From positions 1-64,000 of the forward strand of contig NZ_JAGIYY010000013.1 of the NCBI RefSeq assembly GCF_017813335.1: 64,000 nt of DNA. Reading direction: 5' to 3'. A model generated the notes under the pieces. That model was not told the origin of the DNA. It did no database searches and saw only the letters and a list, made by a program, of their open reading frames with translations. A program made the translations under genes and the position numbers. This document shows positions 53,394 to 63,266 of the stretch, in pieces. Numbering within the stretch: position 1 is the stretch's first letter; the number at the start of each line of letters is the position of its first letter. The DNA is from Tianweitania sediminis (lineage in GTDB: Bacteria; Pseudomonadota; Alphaproteobacteria; Rhizobiales; Rhizobiaceae).

Positions 53394-55493
53394 GAGGCTG
53401 GCGAAACCCTTGCCTTCCGAAGCGAGTCGCCTGAGCAAGGGCGAAGGCTGAAGGTGCGGGCGATCCAGCTTTGCGGCGTATTTTTCGAGCGCCTCAACAA
53501 TGATGGGAAGCCCGACTTCATCAGCCCAGAACATCGGTCCGCCCCGATAAGCCGGGAAGCCGTAGCCATTGATCCAGATCGTATCAATGTCGCCAGGCCG
53601 GGCCGCGATGCCCTCGTCCAGGATCTTGGCGCCCTCATTCACCATCGCGTACAAGCAGCGCTCCAGGATCTCCTGCTCCTCGACGATGCGAGGCGCCACA
53701 TTCTTCTCACGTCGCCAGTCCTCGATCAGCTTTGCCACGGCAGGATCGGGCCGCGGCGTGCGATCACCGGGTTCGTAGGCATACACGCCGCCTCCGGTTT
53801 TCTGGCCGAACCGCCCCTGCTCCGCGAGGCGATCCAGCCAGTTCGGCGCTTGCGCGTCCGGATCGCCTGCTTTGCGTCGCTCTTGCCGGATTCGCCAGCC
53901 GACATCGATCCCGGCCAGATCCGACATGGCAAACTGCCCCATGGGAAATCCGAAATCCGTCAGAACGGCGTCCACGGCCTCTGGGCTCGCGCCCTCTTCC
54001 ACCAGATCGATTGCTTCGCGTGTCCGGCGATGCAGCATGCGATTGCCAACGAAGCCGTAACAAACGCCAACCATCACCGGCACTTTGCCGATCCGCTTGC
54101 CGACTTCCATGATCGTAGCCTGGACATCCGGCGCCGTTTGCGAGGCGCGGACATTTTCAAGCAGTTTCATGACGTTCGCCGGGGAAAAAAAGTGCATCCC
54201 CGCCACGTCCTGCGGCCTTGTGGTTGCCGAGGCAATTTCGTTCACGTCGAGCGTCGAGGTGTTGGTGGCCAGGATCGCGCCGGGCTTGGCCACCTTGTCC
54301 AGCCGGCCAAAAACATCCTTCTTCGCCTCCATCGATTCAAAGATCGCTTCGATCACGAGATCGGCCTGAGCAAGATCGTCATAGGACAACGTGGGCCGGA
54401 TCAGCCCCATGCGCTTGTCCATGTCAGCACTCTGCAAGCGTCCCTTCTTGACGGTGCTCTCGTAGTTCCTGCGAATGGTCGCAACCCCGCGATCCAGTGC
54501 CGATTGCTCGCTTTCAAGGAGCGTCACGGGGATTCCGACATTGGCGAAGCACATGGCAATGCCCCCGCCCATGGTGCCGGCACCGATCACCGCCACTTCC
54601 CCGACGTCACGTGGCCGCGCGTCCGGCGAAAGCCCCGCCACCTTGGCGGCCTCGCGCTGGGCGAAAAAGGCGTGAACCAACCCGCGGCGCTGCGGCGTTT
54701 CGAGAGCCCGCACGAAAAGTGCCCGCTCCTTCTTCAGGCCTTCGCGAAGCGGCAAAGAGAGCGCGGCTTCAACGGCGTCGACAATGAGTAGCGGTGAAAC
54801 AAGATTGCGGGAGCGCTTTTCAACGACCTGTCGCGCCTTTTCGATCATGCCGGGATCGCGGCGCGCTTCTTGAAGCCGCTCGTCCAGATCGCCGGTCCTG
54901 CGCCGCTGACGCCCCTCCGCCAGAACGCGTTCGGCGAAAGCAACACCCACACCGCGGATGTCGGCCCCTTCCACAACCTCATCCAGGATGCCGAGTTCCA
55001 GCGCCTCCCTCGCGCTTTTCGGCGCGCCTGTGGTCATCATGTCGATGGCTGCTTCGACGCCCGCAAGGCGCGGCAGGCGCTGCGTGCCACCCGCGCCTGG
55101 CAGAATGCCGAGCGTGACTTCCGGCAGCCCGACCTTGGCGCTGGCAATGGCAACGCGGTAGTCGCAACCCATGGCGACCTCGAGCCCGCCGCCAAAGGCG
55201 GTGCCGTGGATTGCCGCCACAACAGGCTTTCTGGATGCCTCGATGCGATCAACCACATCGCCCAAAGCTGGCGGCATCGGCGGCTTCCCGAACTCGCGAA
55301 TATCGGCACCTGCCATGAAGGTGCGTCCCGCACCAAGGATCACGACGATGGCGATCTCTGGATCCGCTTCCGCTTCCGCCAGGCGATCAAGCAAGCCCTG
55401 GCGCACCGCCTGACCCAGCGCGTTCACCGGCGGATTGTCGACCACAAGAACGCCGACCTTGCCACTCCGCTCCAGCTTCACCATCTCGCTCAT
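53379..55493 (-). CDS. Bifunctional enoyl-CoA hydratase/3-hydroxyacyl-CoA dehydrogenase (FadB/FadJ-like)
   Basis: A protein of 704 residues from the ATG at 55493, chosen for the GGGAGGAGG just upstream. The N-terminal third is a crotonase fold with Glu105 (GGGLEVA) and Glu125 (LPEVTLG), the two catalytic acids, and the oxyanion-hole segments [10 protein letters not shown] and HGTAFGG. From about 300 it is a hydroxyacyl-CoA dehydrogenase with [11 protein letters not shown] and a C-terminal domain ([16 protein letters not shown]). It does the hydration and the NAD-linked oxidation of beta-oxidation. No thiolase partner is adjacent; one lies at 43624. Confidence 0.94.
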   Translation of the reverse strand: MSEMVKLERSGKVGVLVVDNPPVNALGQAVRQGLLDRLAEAEADPEIAIVVILGAGRTFMAGADIREFGKPPMPPALGDVVDRIEASRKPVVAAIHGTAFGGGLEVAMGCDYRVAIASAKVGLPEVTLGILPGAGGTQRLPRLAGVEAAIDMMTTGAPKSAREALELGILDEVVEGADIRGVGVAFAERVLAEGRQRRRTGDLDERLQEARRDPGMIEKARQVVEKRSRNLVSPLLIVDAVEAALSLPLREGLKKERALFVRALETPQRRGLVHAFFAQREAAKVAGLSPDARPRDVGEVAVIGAGTMGGGIAMCFANVGIPVTLLESEQSALDRGVATIRRNYESTVKKGRLQSADMDKRMGLIRPTLSYDDLAQADLVIEAIFESMEAKKDVFGRLDKVAKPGAILATNTSTLDVNEIASATTRPQDVAGMHFFSPANVMKLLENVRASQTAPDVQATIMEVGKRIGKVPVMVGVCYGFVGNRMLHRRTREAIDLVEEGASPEAVDAVLTDFGFPMGQFAMSDLAGIDVGWRIRQERRKAGDPDAQAPNWLDRLAEQGRFGQKTGGGVYAYEPGDRTPRPDPAVAKLIEDWRREKNVAPRIVEEQEILERCLYAMVNEGAKILDEGIAARPGDIDTIWINGYGFPAYRGGPMFWADEVGLPIIVEALEKYAAKLDRPHLQPSPLLRRLASEGKGFASLTAPS

Positions 55494-55640
55494 GTCGCCT
55501 CCTCCCTGAAGAAACCGTACCATATCTTCTAAAAGCGTCGTCGCAAGCTCTTTCGCGGGCCTGGCTTAGCGTTCCACCTTTACAAAATGATAGCAGGACC
55601 CTTAAGCTCCGGGCACAAGAAAGCGGCCGGAGGAACGATC
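55494..55640. promoter_or_regulatory. Divergent promoter region of the fadB-like gene and an acyl-CoA dehydrogenase
   Basis: The two genes start in opposite directions from 147 bp. CCATATCTTCTAAAAG and TTTACAAAATGATAGC are AT-rich spots in an otherwise GC-rich spacer. No confident operator palindrome was found. Confidence 0.3.
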
Positions 55641-56843
<1,203 letters not shown>

Positions 56844-56858
56844 GCAGAAAGAACAAAG

Positions 56859-57998
56859 ATGGATTTCGACCTTAGCGAAGAACAGAACCTGCTCAGACAG
56901 TCTGCAGAACGACTGCTGGCGGACCAGTACGATTTCGAAGCGCGCAAGCAGCATGGCCAGGATGAACCAGGCTGGAGCCGCGCCATGTGGGCGAAGTTCG
57001 CAGAACTCGGCCTTCTCGCCATCCCGTTTTCGGAAGAAGACGGCGGCCTGGGCGGCGGCCCGGTAGAGCTCATGCTGGTTGCCGAAGCGATGGGCGCCAA
57101 ACTGACGCTGGAGCCTTACCTGCCGACCGTGATCCTTGGTGGGGGCATCCTGCGCCGTGCGCCCGAAAGTCTCCGACAGCGCTGGCTCGAAGGCGTGATT
57201 GCCGGGACTACGCTGCTGTCGCTCGCCCATGCCGAGCGGCAAGCCCGCTTTACGCTAAGCGACGTCGCCACGCGGGTGCGGCTCGATGGCGACCACTACG
57301 TCCTCGACGGCGACAAATCGCTCGTTCTGGCCGGCGACAGCGCGGATGCACTGGTGGTGACAGCACGCCTTAATGGCGAACGGCGCGACGAAGGGGGCAT
57401 TGTCCTCCTGCTTGTGGATGCGAAGGCAGAGGGCGTCACGCGCAACGGCTACGCCACCCAAGACGGGCGGCGTGCGGCAGAAATTCAGTTCCGCAATGTG
57501 CGGGTCTCGCAAGACAACTTGATCGCAGGTCCCGAAACCGGCTTCGCCCTGCTCCAGGCGGTGACCGATGAAGCGATCGCAGCCCTTTGCGCCGAAGCGG
57601 TGGGCGCGATGTCTGCGATCAGCGGCTTGACGGTGGAGTACCTCAAGACGCGAAAGCAGTTCGGCGTGCCGATTGGATCCTTCCAGGCGCTGCAGCACCG
57701 TGCTTCTGATATGTATGTGGAGCTTGAACAAGCGCGCTCCATGGCGCTGTTTGCAACCATGATGGCCGCTGAACAGGATGCTGCCAAACGCGGGCGAGCG
57801 ATCTCAGCCGCAAAGGTTCAGATTGGCCGCTCTGCGCGCCAGATCGGCCAGGAAGCCATTCAGCTCCACGGCGGCATCGGCATGACCATGGAAGCGGCCG
57901 TCGGCCACTATTTCAAGCGACTGACCATGATCGAGCTGATGTTCGGCGACACGGACCATCACCTTCGGCGTGTGGCGGAAACGGTGGGGCCGCTGTAG
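56859..57998 (+). CDS. Acyl-CoA dehydrogenase, partner subunit type
   Basis: A protein of 379 residues that starts MDFDLSEEQNLLRQSAERLL. It has the helical N-domain, a middle beta domain less conserved than usual (LSLAHAERQARFTLSDVA in place of the E-P-G-A-G-S-D block), and a C-terminal QIGQEAIQLHGGIGMTMEAAVG. In this ACAD family two unequal chains (as in FadE-type or steroid-degrading FadE pairs) make one enzyme. Together with the gene before it, it likely forms a heteromer; this is an inference from order and the reduced active-site motif. Confidence 0.92.
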   Translation: MDFDLSEEQNLLRQSAERLLADQYDFEARKQHGQDEPGWSRAMWAKFAELGLLAIPFSEEDGGLGGGPVELMLVAEAMGAKLTLEPYLPTVILGGGILRRAPESLRQRWLEGVIAGTTLLSLAHAERQARFTLSDVATRVRLDGDHYVLDGDKSLVLAGDSADALVVTARLNGERRDEGGIVLLLVDAKAEGVTRNGYATQDGRRAAEIQFRNVRVSQDNLIAGPETGFALLQAVTDEAIAALCAEAVGAMSAISGLTVEYLKTRKQFGVPIGSFQALQHRASDMYVELEQARSMALFATMMAAEQDAAKRGRAISAAKVQIGRSARQIGQEAIQLHGGIGMTMEAAVGHYFKRLTMIELMFGDTDHHLRRVAETVGPL

Positions 57999-58109
57999 CT
58001 TGCTTGCCGTAGCAGCTGGCGCAGTACTTTAGAGCGGGAACCACACTTTCAATCCAGAGTAGCCGGTACGGCGTCTCCGCTCTTGAAAGTTGCTAACGAG
58101 TTTGCTTAG

Positions 58110-58126
58110 CCTCTCAGGTAGAGAGG
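58110..58126 (+). promoter_or_regulatory. Palindrome overlapping the ribosome site of the XRE gene
   Basis: CCTCTC-AGGTA-GAGAGG is a perfect 6-bp dyad; its right arm GAGAGG is the likely ribosome site 7 bases before ATG 58134. It may be an operator of the XRE protein or an RNA hairpin that hides the ribosome site. ACTTTCAA and TTGAAAGT also pair across 58044-58090. Confidence 0.5.
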
Positions 58127-58133
58127 ACCACTT

Positions 58134-58532
58134 ATGTCTCGCCAGCAGTCTACGCCTCCACAAGTAATCGAAACGCTCCGCGCGGCAAGAAAAGCGGCTG
58201 GCTTCTCGCAAGCCGCCATAGGGAAAATGCTGGGGATAAGTCCTCAGCAGTACTCAAAATACGAGACTGGTGCCAACGAGCTGAAATCAAGCACGCTGCT
58301 GATGCTCGCGAGAACGCTTGACCTGGGGCCGGCTGACTTAGGATGGACAGAGCCTCGCGGTGGTCAAGCCGTAACCTTCAGACCTGAGCTGAGGGAACTC
58401 GCTACAGCATGGCAGCGCGTGAAATCCGACCGAGTGAGAAAGGAGCTTCTGGCCGCAATCACCGCGATCGCTGAAGAGGCAGAAGCGCTCGGCCCATTAA
58501 ACAGCGATGGAATTGTCGCAGCCGCTGAATAG
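58134..58532 (+). CDS. XRE-family transcriptional regulator
   Basis: A protein of 132 residues. The N-terminal half is an XRE helix-turn-helix (TLRAARKAAGFSQAAIGKML, then GISPQQYSKYETGANEL). The C-terminal half is helical and acidic (AAITAIAEEAEALG) and could dimerise. It starts after a GAGAGG ribosome site embedded in a palindrome. It lies 120 bp upstream of the Rap1a-like gene in the same direction and may control it and the lipoprotein. Confidence 0.85.
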   Translation: MSRQQSTPPQVIETLRAARKAAGFSQAAIGKMLGISPQQYSKYETGANELKSSTLLMLARTLDLGPADLGWTEPRGGQAVTFRPELRELATAWQRVKSDRVRKELLAAITAIAEEAEALGPLNSDGIVAAAE

Positions 58533-58652
58533 TCGTACCCGCAGAAGAGCTGGGTCTTGGCGTGATTGTCTCACCTTCTCACTGAACCAGATGCAATTTT
58601 AATCAAGGCATGGAACACTGCCATGATCTGCAACAGCCTTTTGGAGCACTCC

Positions 58653-59015
58653 GTGCGGAGTACGTCAGCAACCGCCCTCCTCCTTGCAGCGACGACCTCT
58701 TACCTCGGCGCCACCAATGACGCGGCCGCAAAAACCGGTGCCGAGTTGCTACGGTTCGAACAGACCTTCGGCACGGGCTACATCCAGGGCGCGCTCGATT
58801 ACATGCTGGCCGACTACACAAGCTATGATCAAACCCGCAACCGCCTGACCGACCATCGGCTGAACTGCCTGACCGAAAAGAAGCTGACCATAAAGGATCT
58901 CTACGACGCCGTCATCGCAGAGATCCAGGCGGAACCGGCCTTGTTGGAGGTCGAGGCGGTGGATGCGCTCCGCAACGTCACGTTCAAGCTGTGCGGTCCG
59001 CCGCCAAAGCCGTAA
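58653..59015 (+). CDS. Rap1a/Tai-like exported protein
   Basis: A protein of 120 residues from GTG 58653, chosen because GGAG lies 6 bases before it and the start then gives a signal peptide (SATALLLAATTSYLGA). The mature part follows the Rap1a/Tai pattern: GAELLRFEQTFGTGYIQGALD, then HRLNCLTEKKLTIKDLYDAV and a final cysteine (FKLCGPP). Tai proteins are periplasmic immunity proteins against type VI amidases; many members have unknown roles. The first Cys of the family's pair is missing. Assignment to immunity is inference; an unrelated exported protein is possible. Confidence 0.6.
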   Translation: MRSTSATALLLAATTSYLGATNDAAAKTGAELLRFEQTFGTGYIQGALDYMLADYTSYDQTRNRLTDHRLNCLTEKKLTIKDLYDAVIAEIQAEPALLEVEAVDALRNVTFKLCGPPPKP

Positions 59016-59114
59016 CGATTGCGCGACTGCGGTTCTTTTGTGCAGACAGATGATGAGCAGCCGCTTGCCAGCACGCGGGGCCACCTTATTTCTTCCCGAA
59101 GGAGGAACCCAAAG

Positions 59115-59546
59115 ATGTCCTTGAAGTCCATGTTTGTGTCGGCAGCCTTGGTTGTGAGCACCGTCGCCCTTTCCGGCTGTGTCGGCGACACCTATGGCTC
59201 TAGCGAGTATGACAGCTACGGCCGCGCCTATGGCAGCGGTACCTATGTCAGCGGCGTTACAGTTTACGATCGCTCGCCGCGTTATCGCTATGACGATCGC
59301 TACGATCGCCGTGGTCGCTACGAAAGAGATCGGGATCGGTATGACCGCAACCGCTATGACCGGCGTGATCGCGACGACCGCGATCGCAGGCGTAGCGACA
59401 ATCGCCCGCCGCGCTCGTCAGACCGCAACCAGGCGCGCCCGGCGCCCGTTCAAAACGAGGCGGAAATCCAGGACCGCCTCGCCGCTGAGAATGCGATTCG
59501 TGAGGAAAACCTCCGTATCCAGCGTCAGCGAACGAATAGTCGCTAG
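59115..59546 (+). CDS. Arg/Asp/Tyr-rich lipoprotein
   Basis: A protein of 143 residues with a lipoprotein signal: MSLKSMFVSAALVVSTVAL then the lipobox LSGC. The mature chain is low-complexity, with repeated RYD, RYDR and RDRD units at about 55-110 (YDDRYDRRGRYERDRDRY, then YDRNRYDRRDRDDRDRRR). It is followed by a polar helix (QNEAEIQDRLAAENAIREENL). Strong AGGAGG site. It is probably anchored in the outer membrane and highly charged. No enzyme domain. Function unknown; such chains often bind anionic polymers. Confidence 0.85.
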   Translation: MSLKSMFVSAALVVSTVALSGCVGDTYGSSEYDSYGRAYGSGTYVSGVTVYDRSPRYRYDDRYDRRGRYERDRDRYDRNRYDRRDRDDRDRRRSDNRPPRSSDRNQARPAPVQNEAEIQDRLAAENAIREENLRIQRQRTNSR

Positions 59547-59924
59547 AGGCGGACCACTCCCTCGGCCTTAAGTGCCGCCAGGGACTCCCCCGCGACCGCG
59601 AGTGAGCGCCGCATGCCGAAAACGTAGCTTCACGATTGTTCCACTGGATCGGGACGTTCGCGCTCGACCATCTCCTGAAGCCCAGGTGAGCGACGGTGAT
59701 CGGTGATACGAGCTGATTACGATTGACGCTGAACTTGGCAGCGCTTCAGTGAGTTGTATGCGTTTTACGCGCTGTTTCCTTTGCTGATAGCTCTGTTTCT
59801 CCGTACCGGCCGACGCCCAGCTCATCTAGACAGCGGCAAAAGCCGCTTGTGTCCCATACAGCGAGCGCATTCTTGGAAAGCATCCTAGCTGAACTGCGGC
59901 CTGGGCGCGGGTGCTGTTGTTTTC
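59547..59924. other. Intergenic stretch, no gene seen
   Basis: Nearly 0.4 kb between the lipoprotein and a doubtful small ORF. Frames on both strands are shadow-like. No T-run terminator or clear repeat was found. Confidence 0.4.
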
Positions 59925-60155
59925 GTGCTGTCGATCGACGGCACCGTCATGTTCATCCACAGCAAGAACAGGCCTGCTGCACCGCTTAACCCCGCCGTGG
60001 CTTCAATAGCCATGGAGCTCGGCAACGAGGAGCAGGTGGAGCGTCTGATTTTGGCAGTGGAGACTATCTCGGCAGCGATCCGCGATGAGAAACAGGGCGA
60101 GCTTCGGGACAGGCTCCAAAACCCGATGGAAGAGCTTCGACGAAGGAAGCGCTAG
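59925..60155 (+). CDS. Doubtful small hypothetical protein
   Basis: A 76-codon frame from a GTG, or 68 codons from the ATG at 59949. The translation has a helical charged end (EEQVERLILAVETISAAIRDE) that looks protein-like. But there is no ribosome site, the start is uncertain and no family is recognised. It is convergent with the surface-protein gene. Confidence 0.3.
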   Translation: MLSIDGTVMFIHSKNRPAAPLNPAVASIAMELGNEEQVERLILAVETISAAIRDEKQGELRDRLQNPMEELRRRKR

Positions 60156-60166
60156 GGCCCCCTATA

Positions 60167-60195
60167 AAAAAAGGGGCGGGTACGAACCCGCCCCT
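60167..60195 (-). terminator. Rho-independent terminator of the surface-protein gene
   Basis: GGGGCGGGT and ACCCGCCCC form a perfect 9-bp stem with a 4-base loop. On the minus strand it is followed by a run of seven T, 19 bp beyond the surface-protein stop. It is the strongest terminator in the window. Confidence 0.92.
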
Positions 60196-60213
60196 TTCTG
60201 TCCCACGTAAAGC

Positions 60214-62553
60214 TTACGCGAACGTGAAGTTCGACGTACCGTCCAGATCGCCGGTAAGAACGCCCACCAGAACGATTTCACCCTCGAACGCGTCAGAGGT
60301 AATCGTGGTGTCGGCACCCGTCTGAACGATGTCGAGATCAGCGAAGCTGTCCACACCAAGAGCAGCCAGGTTCAACACGTCGCCACCTACGCCGGTCTCA
60401 AAGCCGTCGATGTTGACCGTCTCGTCCAGATCTGCACCGAAGGTGAGTTCCTGCGTCGCACCGGCATCCAGATCGATGTAGGAGTTATCACCAAGATTGC
60501 CGATCAAAACGTCCGCGTTAGCGTTCAGAACCGCACCGTTGTTGTCGAACGTACCGGTCAGACCGGACAGATCCAACACACCGAGGTCTGTAGAGCTCAG
60601 AGCGTCGATGTCCACATCGCCTTCACCCGTGAAGGTGAGGGTATCAAGCTCATCAGCGATCAGGCTCGTGAAGGTAACGTCCGTCTCATCGGAGTCCGAA
60701 GAGGTGGTGACGAACTCGATGGCCGTATATTCGGAAACGTCGAGCTGCGCGAGGGTGATGTCGCCCGCCTCATCGTCAAGAGTGATGACGAGATCATCCG
60801 ACGAACCTTCCGGCGTCAGCGTGACAGTACCCGACTGATCAGCAGAGATCGTTACATCACCGGACAGGTCTTCGACCACCAGATTATTGGTGATGTCAGC
60901 GCTGATGATGAGGTTGTCGAAGTCGTTGTCGTCTGCGTCGACTGTGACATCTGCACCAGCAGCACCGGTGAGCTCAAGCGTCTGGAAGTTGGTGATGTCA
61001 GCGTCCGCGATGTCGGCAGCGTCATCAGCATCTACACCCAGAATGTTCGTGCCTTCACCGCCATCAGCAGTAAGCACCGACATGTCAAAGCCGCTTTCGA
61101 GCGTAAGGCGATCGTTACCAGATCCGTAGGTCACGGTAAGACCAGTGTAGCCCGAAGACGCTTCCTGGATGTCGATGTTGCCAGTTGCATCCTCAGCGTT
61201 GATCGTCAGGTTGCTGTCACCGTCATCCATCTCTTCGATGGTGAGATTGCCCGCACCTGTGATGTTGAGGGTGGCATCCTCTTCGTCGTCGCTGAGATCG
61301 AAGAAGTCTTCAACCGTCAAATCGCCGTTGAGCGAAAGATTGACGGTCTGAGGACCGAAGTCGCTACCATCGTTGTTGTAGTAAACGCCGATAGAGTCGA
61401 GCGTCGAGTCAGACGCAACGTTGATATTCAGCGTCTCAACATCATCGATGTAGAACGATGCATTGCCATTTGAATTGGAAACGTTAGCGAAATTAACAGT
61501 GAAGACGTCTGCATCGCCCGAACCGTCGGCTGCATCATCGACTTCCACGAAAACGTCGAGATCGTCAACGTTCGACAGGGACAACAAGCCGTTGATGTTT
61601 CCATCAACTTCTTCAAGGACAACCTCAACGTCGATGCCCGACCCGTCGCTTTCGATATTCGAAATAGAAACGGCCGTATCCGCCGAAATACCTTCGATTT
61701 CGAAGTCTGCAGACTGCTCACCGCCGCCAAAGTCCAACGAAAGTGTCTCAAGCTCATCAGCGATGCTGCCGAGGTCGAGGTCCGTGAAGTTCTCGTCGCG
61801 GATGCGGAGTTCGACATTCTCGATGCTGGTGAGATCAGCAGTGGAGAGATCGATTGCGTTGGTGGTGCCGGTGGAGGTCAGACGCAGCGTGTCGCTACCG
61901 ACGCCACCATCCAGATCGTCGCCAACATTGAAGGTATCATTGCCGGTGTCGATCGTGCCGACGAAGGTGTCGTTCAGATCACCGCCAGTGAACTCAGGAC
62001 CAACATCGATCCCGTCTGTCAGAACAATCGTATCGCCCACATTCGGGTCGAGATTGTCAACTGCCTGATCAACTTCAGCCTGCGTTGGGATCGTCGCATC
62101 GTCGGAAGTCACACCTTCCAGATACGCCCGACCTTGAGCCGCAGCAGCATCGCCGCGATAGGCCGCGAGTTCGTCTGGCGTGTCGATCGCAGCGGTAAAC
62201 GCGTTTGCAGCAGCAACCTTGTTAGCCAAGGTCTCAACATCAATACCCTGTGCGCTCTGCGCAATTGCGATAGCGATGTTGTTGATGTTCAAGCGGCCCG
62301 CATTGTACTCGGCGATGTAGTACGCCAAGCCAGATGACTCTGGGTTACGGTTGAACAGCGAGTTGTAGATTTCCGTGATAACGGTCGCAATGTCGTCGCC
62401 TGCAAAGCGGTTCTGGTATTCAGCGGTAGCAGCCAGATCACCGATCGCCGTCAGGTCAGCGCCGTTGTTCGTTTCTGCTGCGAAGTATGCAAGGCCGAGC
62501 GGGTCGGCCGGACGCCCGAACAGGGCGATGTAGATGGTTTGAATGGCGTCCAT
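60214..62553 (-). CDS. DUF4214 domain acidic surface/S-layer-like protein, probable type I secretion substrate
   Basis: A protein of 779 residues, very acidic (many D, E, N, T, S; almost no Lys; no Cys), with no Sec signal. Residues 1-110 are a DUF4214-like region (QTIYIALFGRPADPLGLAYF, then NSLFNRNPESSGLAYYIAEY). The rest is a long run of short strands rich in D-x-L and N-x-x motifs, like bacterial S-layer or RTX-type chains (VGDDLDGGVGSDTLRL, YGSGNDRLTLESG). The C-terminus ends LDGTSNFTFA, like the uncleaved signals of type I secretion. No ABC exporter gene is in the window. It has its own terminator and is divergent from two XRE genes. Confidence 0.85.
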   Translation of the reverse strand: MDAIQTIYIALFGRPADPLGLAYFAAETNNGADLTAIGDLAATAEYQNRFAGDDIATVITEIYNSLFNRNPESSGLAYYIAEYNAGRLNINNIAIAIAQSAQGIDVETLANKVAAANAFTAAIDTPDELAAYRGDAAAAQGRAYLEGVTSDDATIPTQAEVDQAVDNLDPNVGDTIVLTDGIDVGPEFTGGDLNDTFVGTIDTGNDTFNVGDDLDGGVGSDTLRLTSTGTTNAIDLSTADLTSIENVELRIRDENFTDLDLGSIADELETLSLDFGGGEQSADFEIEGISADTAVSISNIESDGSGIDVEVVLEEVDGNINGLLSLSNVDDLDVFVEVDDAADGSGDADVFTVNFANVSNSNGNASFYIDDVETLNINVASDSTLDSIGVYYNNDGSDFGPQTVNLSLNGDLTVEDFFDLSDDEEDATLNITGAGNLTIEEMDDGDSNLTINAEDATGNIDIQEASSGYTGLTVTYGSGNDRLTLESGFDMSVLTADGGEGTNILGVDADDAADIADADITNFQTLELTGAAGADVTVDADDNDFDNLIISADITNNLVVEDLSGDVTISADQSGTVTLTPEGSSDDLVITLDDEAGDITLAQLDVSEYTAIEFVTTSSDSDETDVTFTSLIADELDTLTFTGEGDVDIDALSSTDLGVLDLSGLTGTFDNNGAVLNANADVLIGNLGDNSYIDLDAGATQELTFGADLDETVNIDGFETGVGGDVLNLAALGVDSFADLDIVQTGADTTITSDAFEGEIVLVGVLTGDLDGTSNFTFA

Positions 62554-62819
62554 GGGGGTTCCCTTTAGCGCAGAGTTTCAAGCCGACCGAAGCCGTGCAC
62601 GATGGCCGGCCCGAAACGGTTACATCTACCGATTCCGGCAGAGCGGGGGTTGATTAACTTGCTAACCCCCCCGTCGTCAATCCGGAAAAGTTGGCAGAGC
62701 GGGATTCTTGTTCAGGAACCTAGCAACGTAGCCAAGCGTTGGAATCCCTTCTGGACAAAGGTTTCCGCCCATCATATGTAAAGTGACTAAGAGGCGCTTT
62801 GTAGACCTCATCAATTACT
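62554..62819. promoter_or_regulatory. Leader and promoter region of the surface-protein gene
   Basis: About 270 bp with no ORF. The GGGGGTT (62645-62651) and AACCCCC (62664-62670) arms form a 7-bp stem in the long leader of the surface-protein mRNA. The leader is about 100 bases or more, which fits an abundant S-layer-type transcript with a stabilising hairpin. Confidence 0.4.
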
Positions 62820-62839
62820 CGTTGTGGAGTTGCACAACG
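62820..62839. promoter_or_regulatory. Perfect 20-bp dyad upstream of the XRE pair
   Basis: CGTTGTG-GAGTTG-CACAACG is a perfect 7-bp inverted repeat, 22 bp before the ATG at 62862. It is well placed as an autoregulatory operator for the XRE proteins. Confidence 0.6.
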
Positions 62840-62861
62840 GTCAGCTTAGCAGGGCAGTAGA

Positions 62862-63266
62862 ATGTACTCGCACCCACAGCAGGGCGTTCCGGCAGATGAA
62901 GTTCTAAGGCTTCGTCAAGCGGCGGGGGCATACATCCGGAAGTACCGGGAAGCGCTTGGGCTCTCTCAACGTGCGTTAGCTAAAGAGATTGGCATAGAGC
63001 ATTATACCTTCGTGTCGCAGATCGAGTCTGGGCGCGGTCGTGTCCCGCCTGCGCAAATGGTTGACTGGGCGCGGGCTCTGCAGATTCCCCAGCGGACATT
63101 CGCCATTCAGATGATGCGCTTCTATGATCCGCTCACCTTCAACATGATTTTCACCGAAGAAAGCGCTCAGCTCTTTGCCGACGATAGGGATCAGGGCGAT
63201 CGCTCAAAGGTCAGCGACCTAGAGGCTCGTCTTGCCAAGCTCGAAAGCCTTGTCGCCAACAGGTAA
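62862..63266 (+). CDS. XRE-family regulator, first of a paralogous pair
   Basis: A protein of 134 residues with an N-terminal XRE fold (GAYIRKYREALGLSQRALAKE, then IGIEHYTFVSQIESGRGRVP). The middle has IPQRTFAIQMMRFYDPLTFNMIF. The C-terminus is a predicted short coiled coil (KVSDLEARLAKLESLVANR). It is followed by a paralogue overlapping by 35 bp and sits divergent from the surface-protein gene. The TFVSQIESG recognition helix is nearly identical in the pair, so both should bind the same or similar sites. Confidence 0.88.
   Translation: MYSHPQQGVPADEVLRLRQAAGAYIRKYREALGLSQRALAKEIGIEHYTFVSQIESGRGRVPPAQMVDWARALQIPQRTFAIQMMRFYDPLTFNMIFTEESAQLFADDRDQGDRSKVSDLEARLAKLESLVANR

Noticed and set aside
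53262-54791. Long plus-strand frame of 509 residues
   Set aside because: Shadow of the FadB/FadJ-like gene on the other strand; no recognisable domain.
58566-58652. TTG start for the Rap1a-like protein
   Set aside because: The start at GTG 58653 has a ribosome site and yields a normal signal peptide; the longer form hides it.
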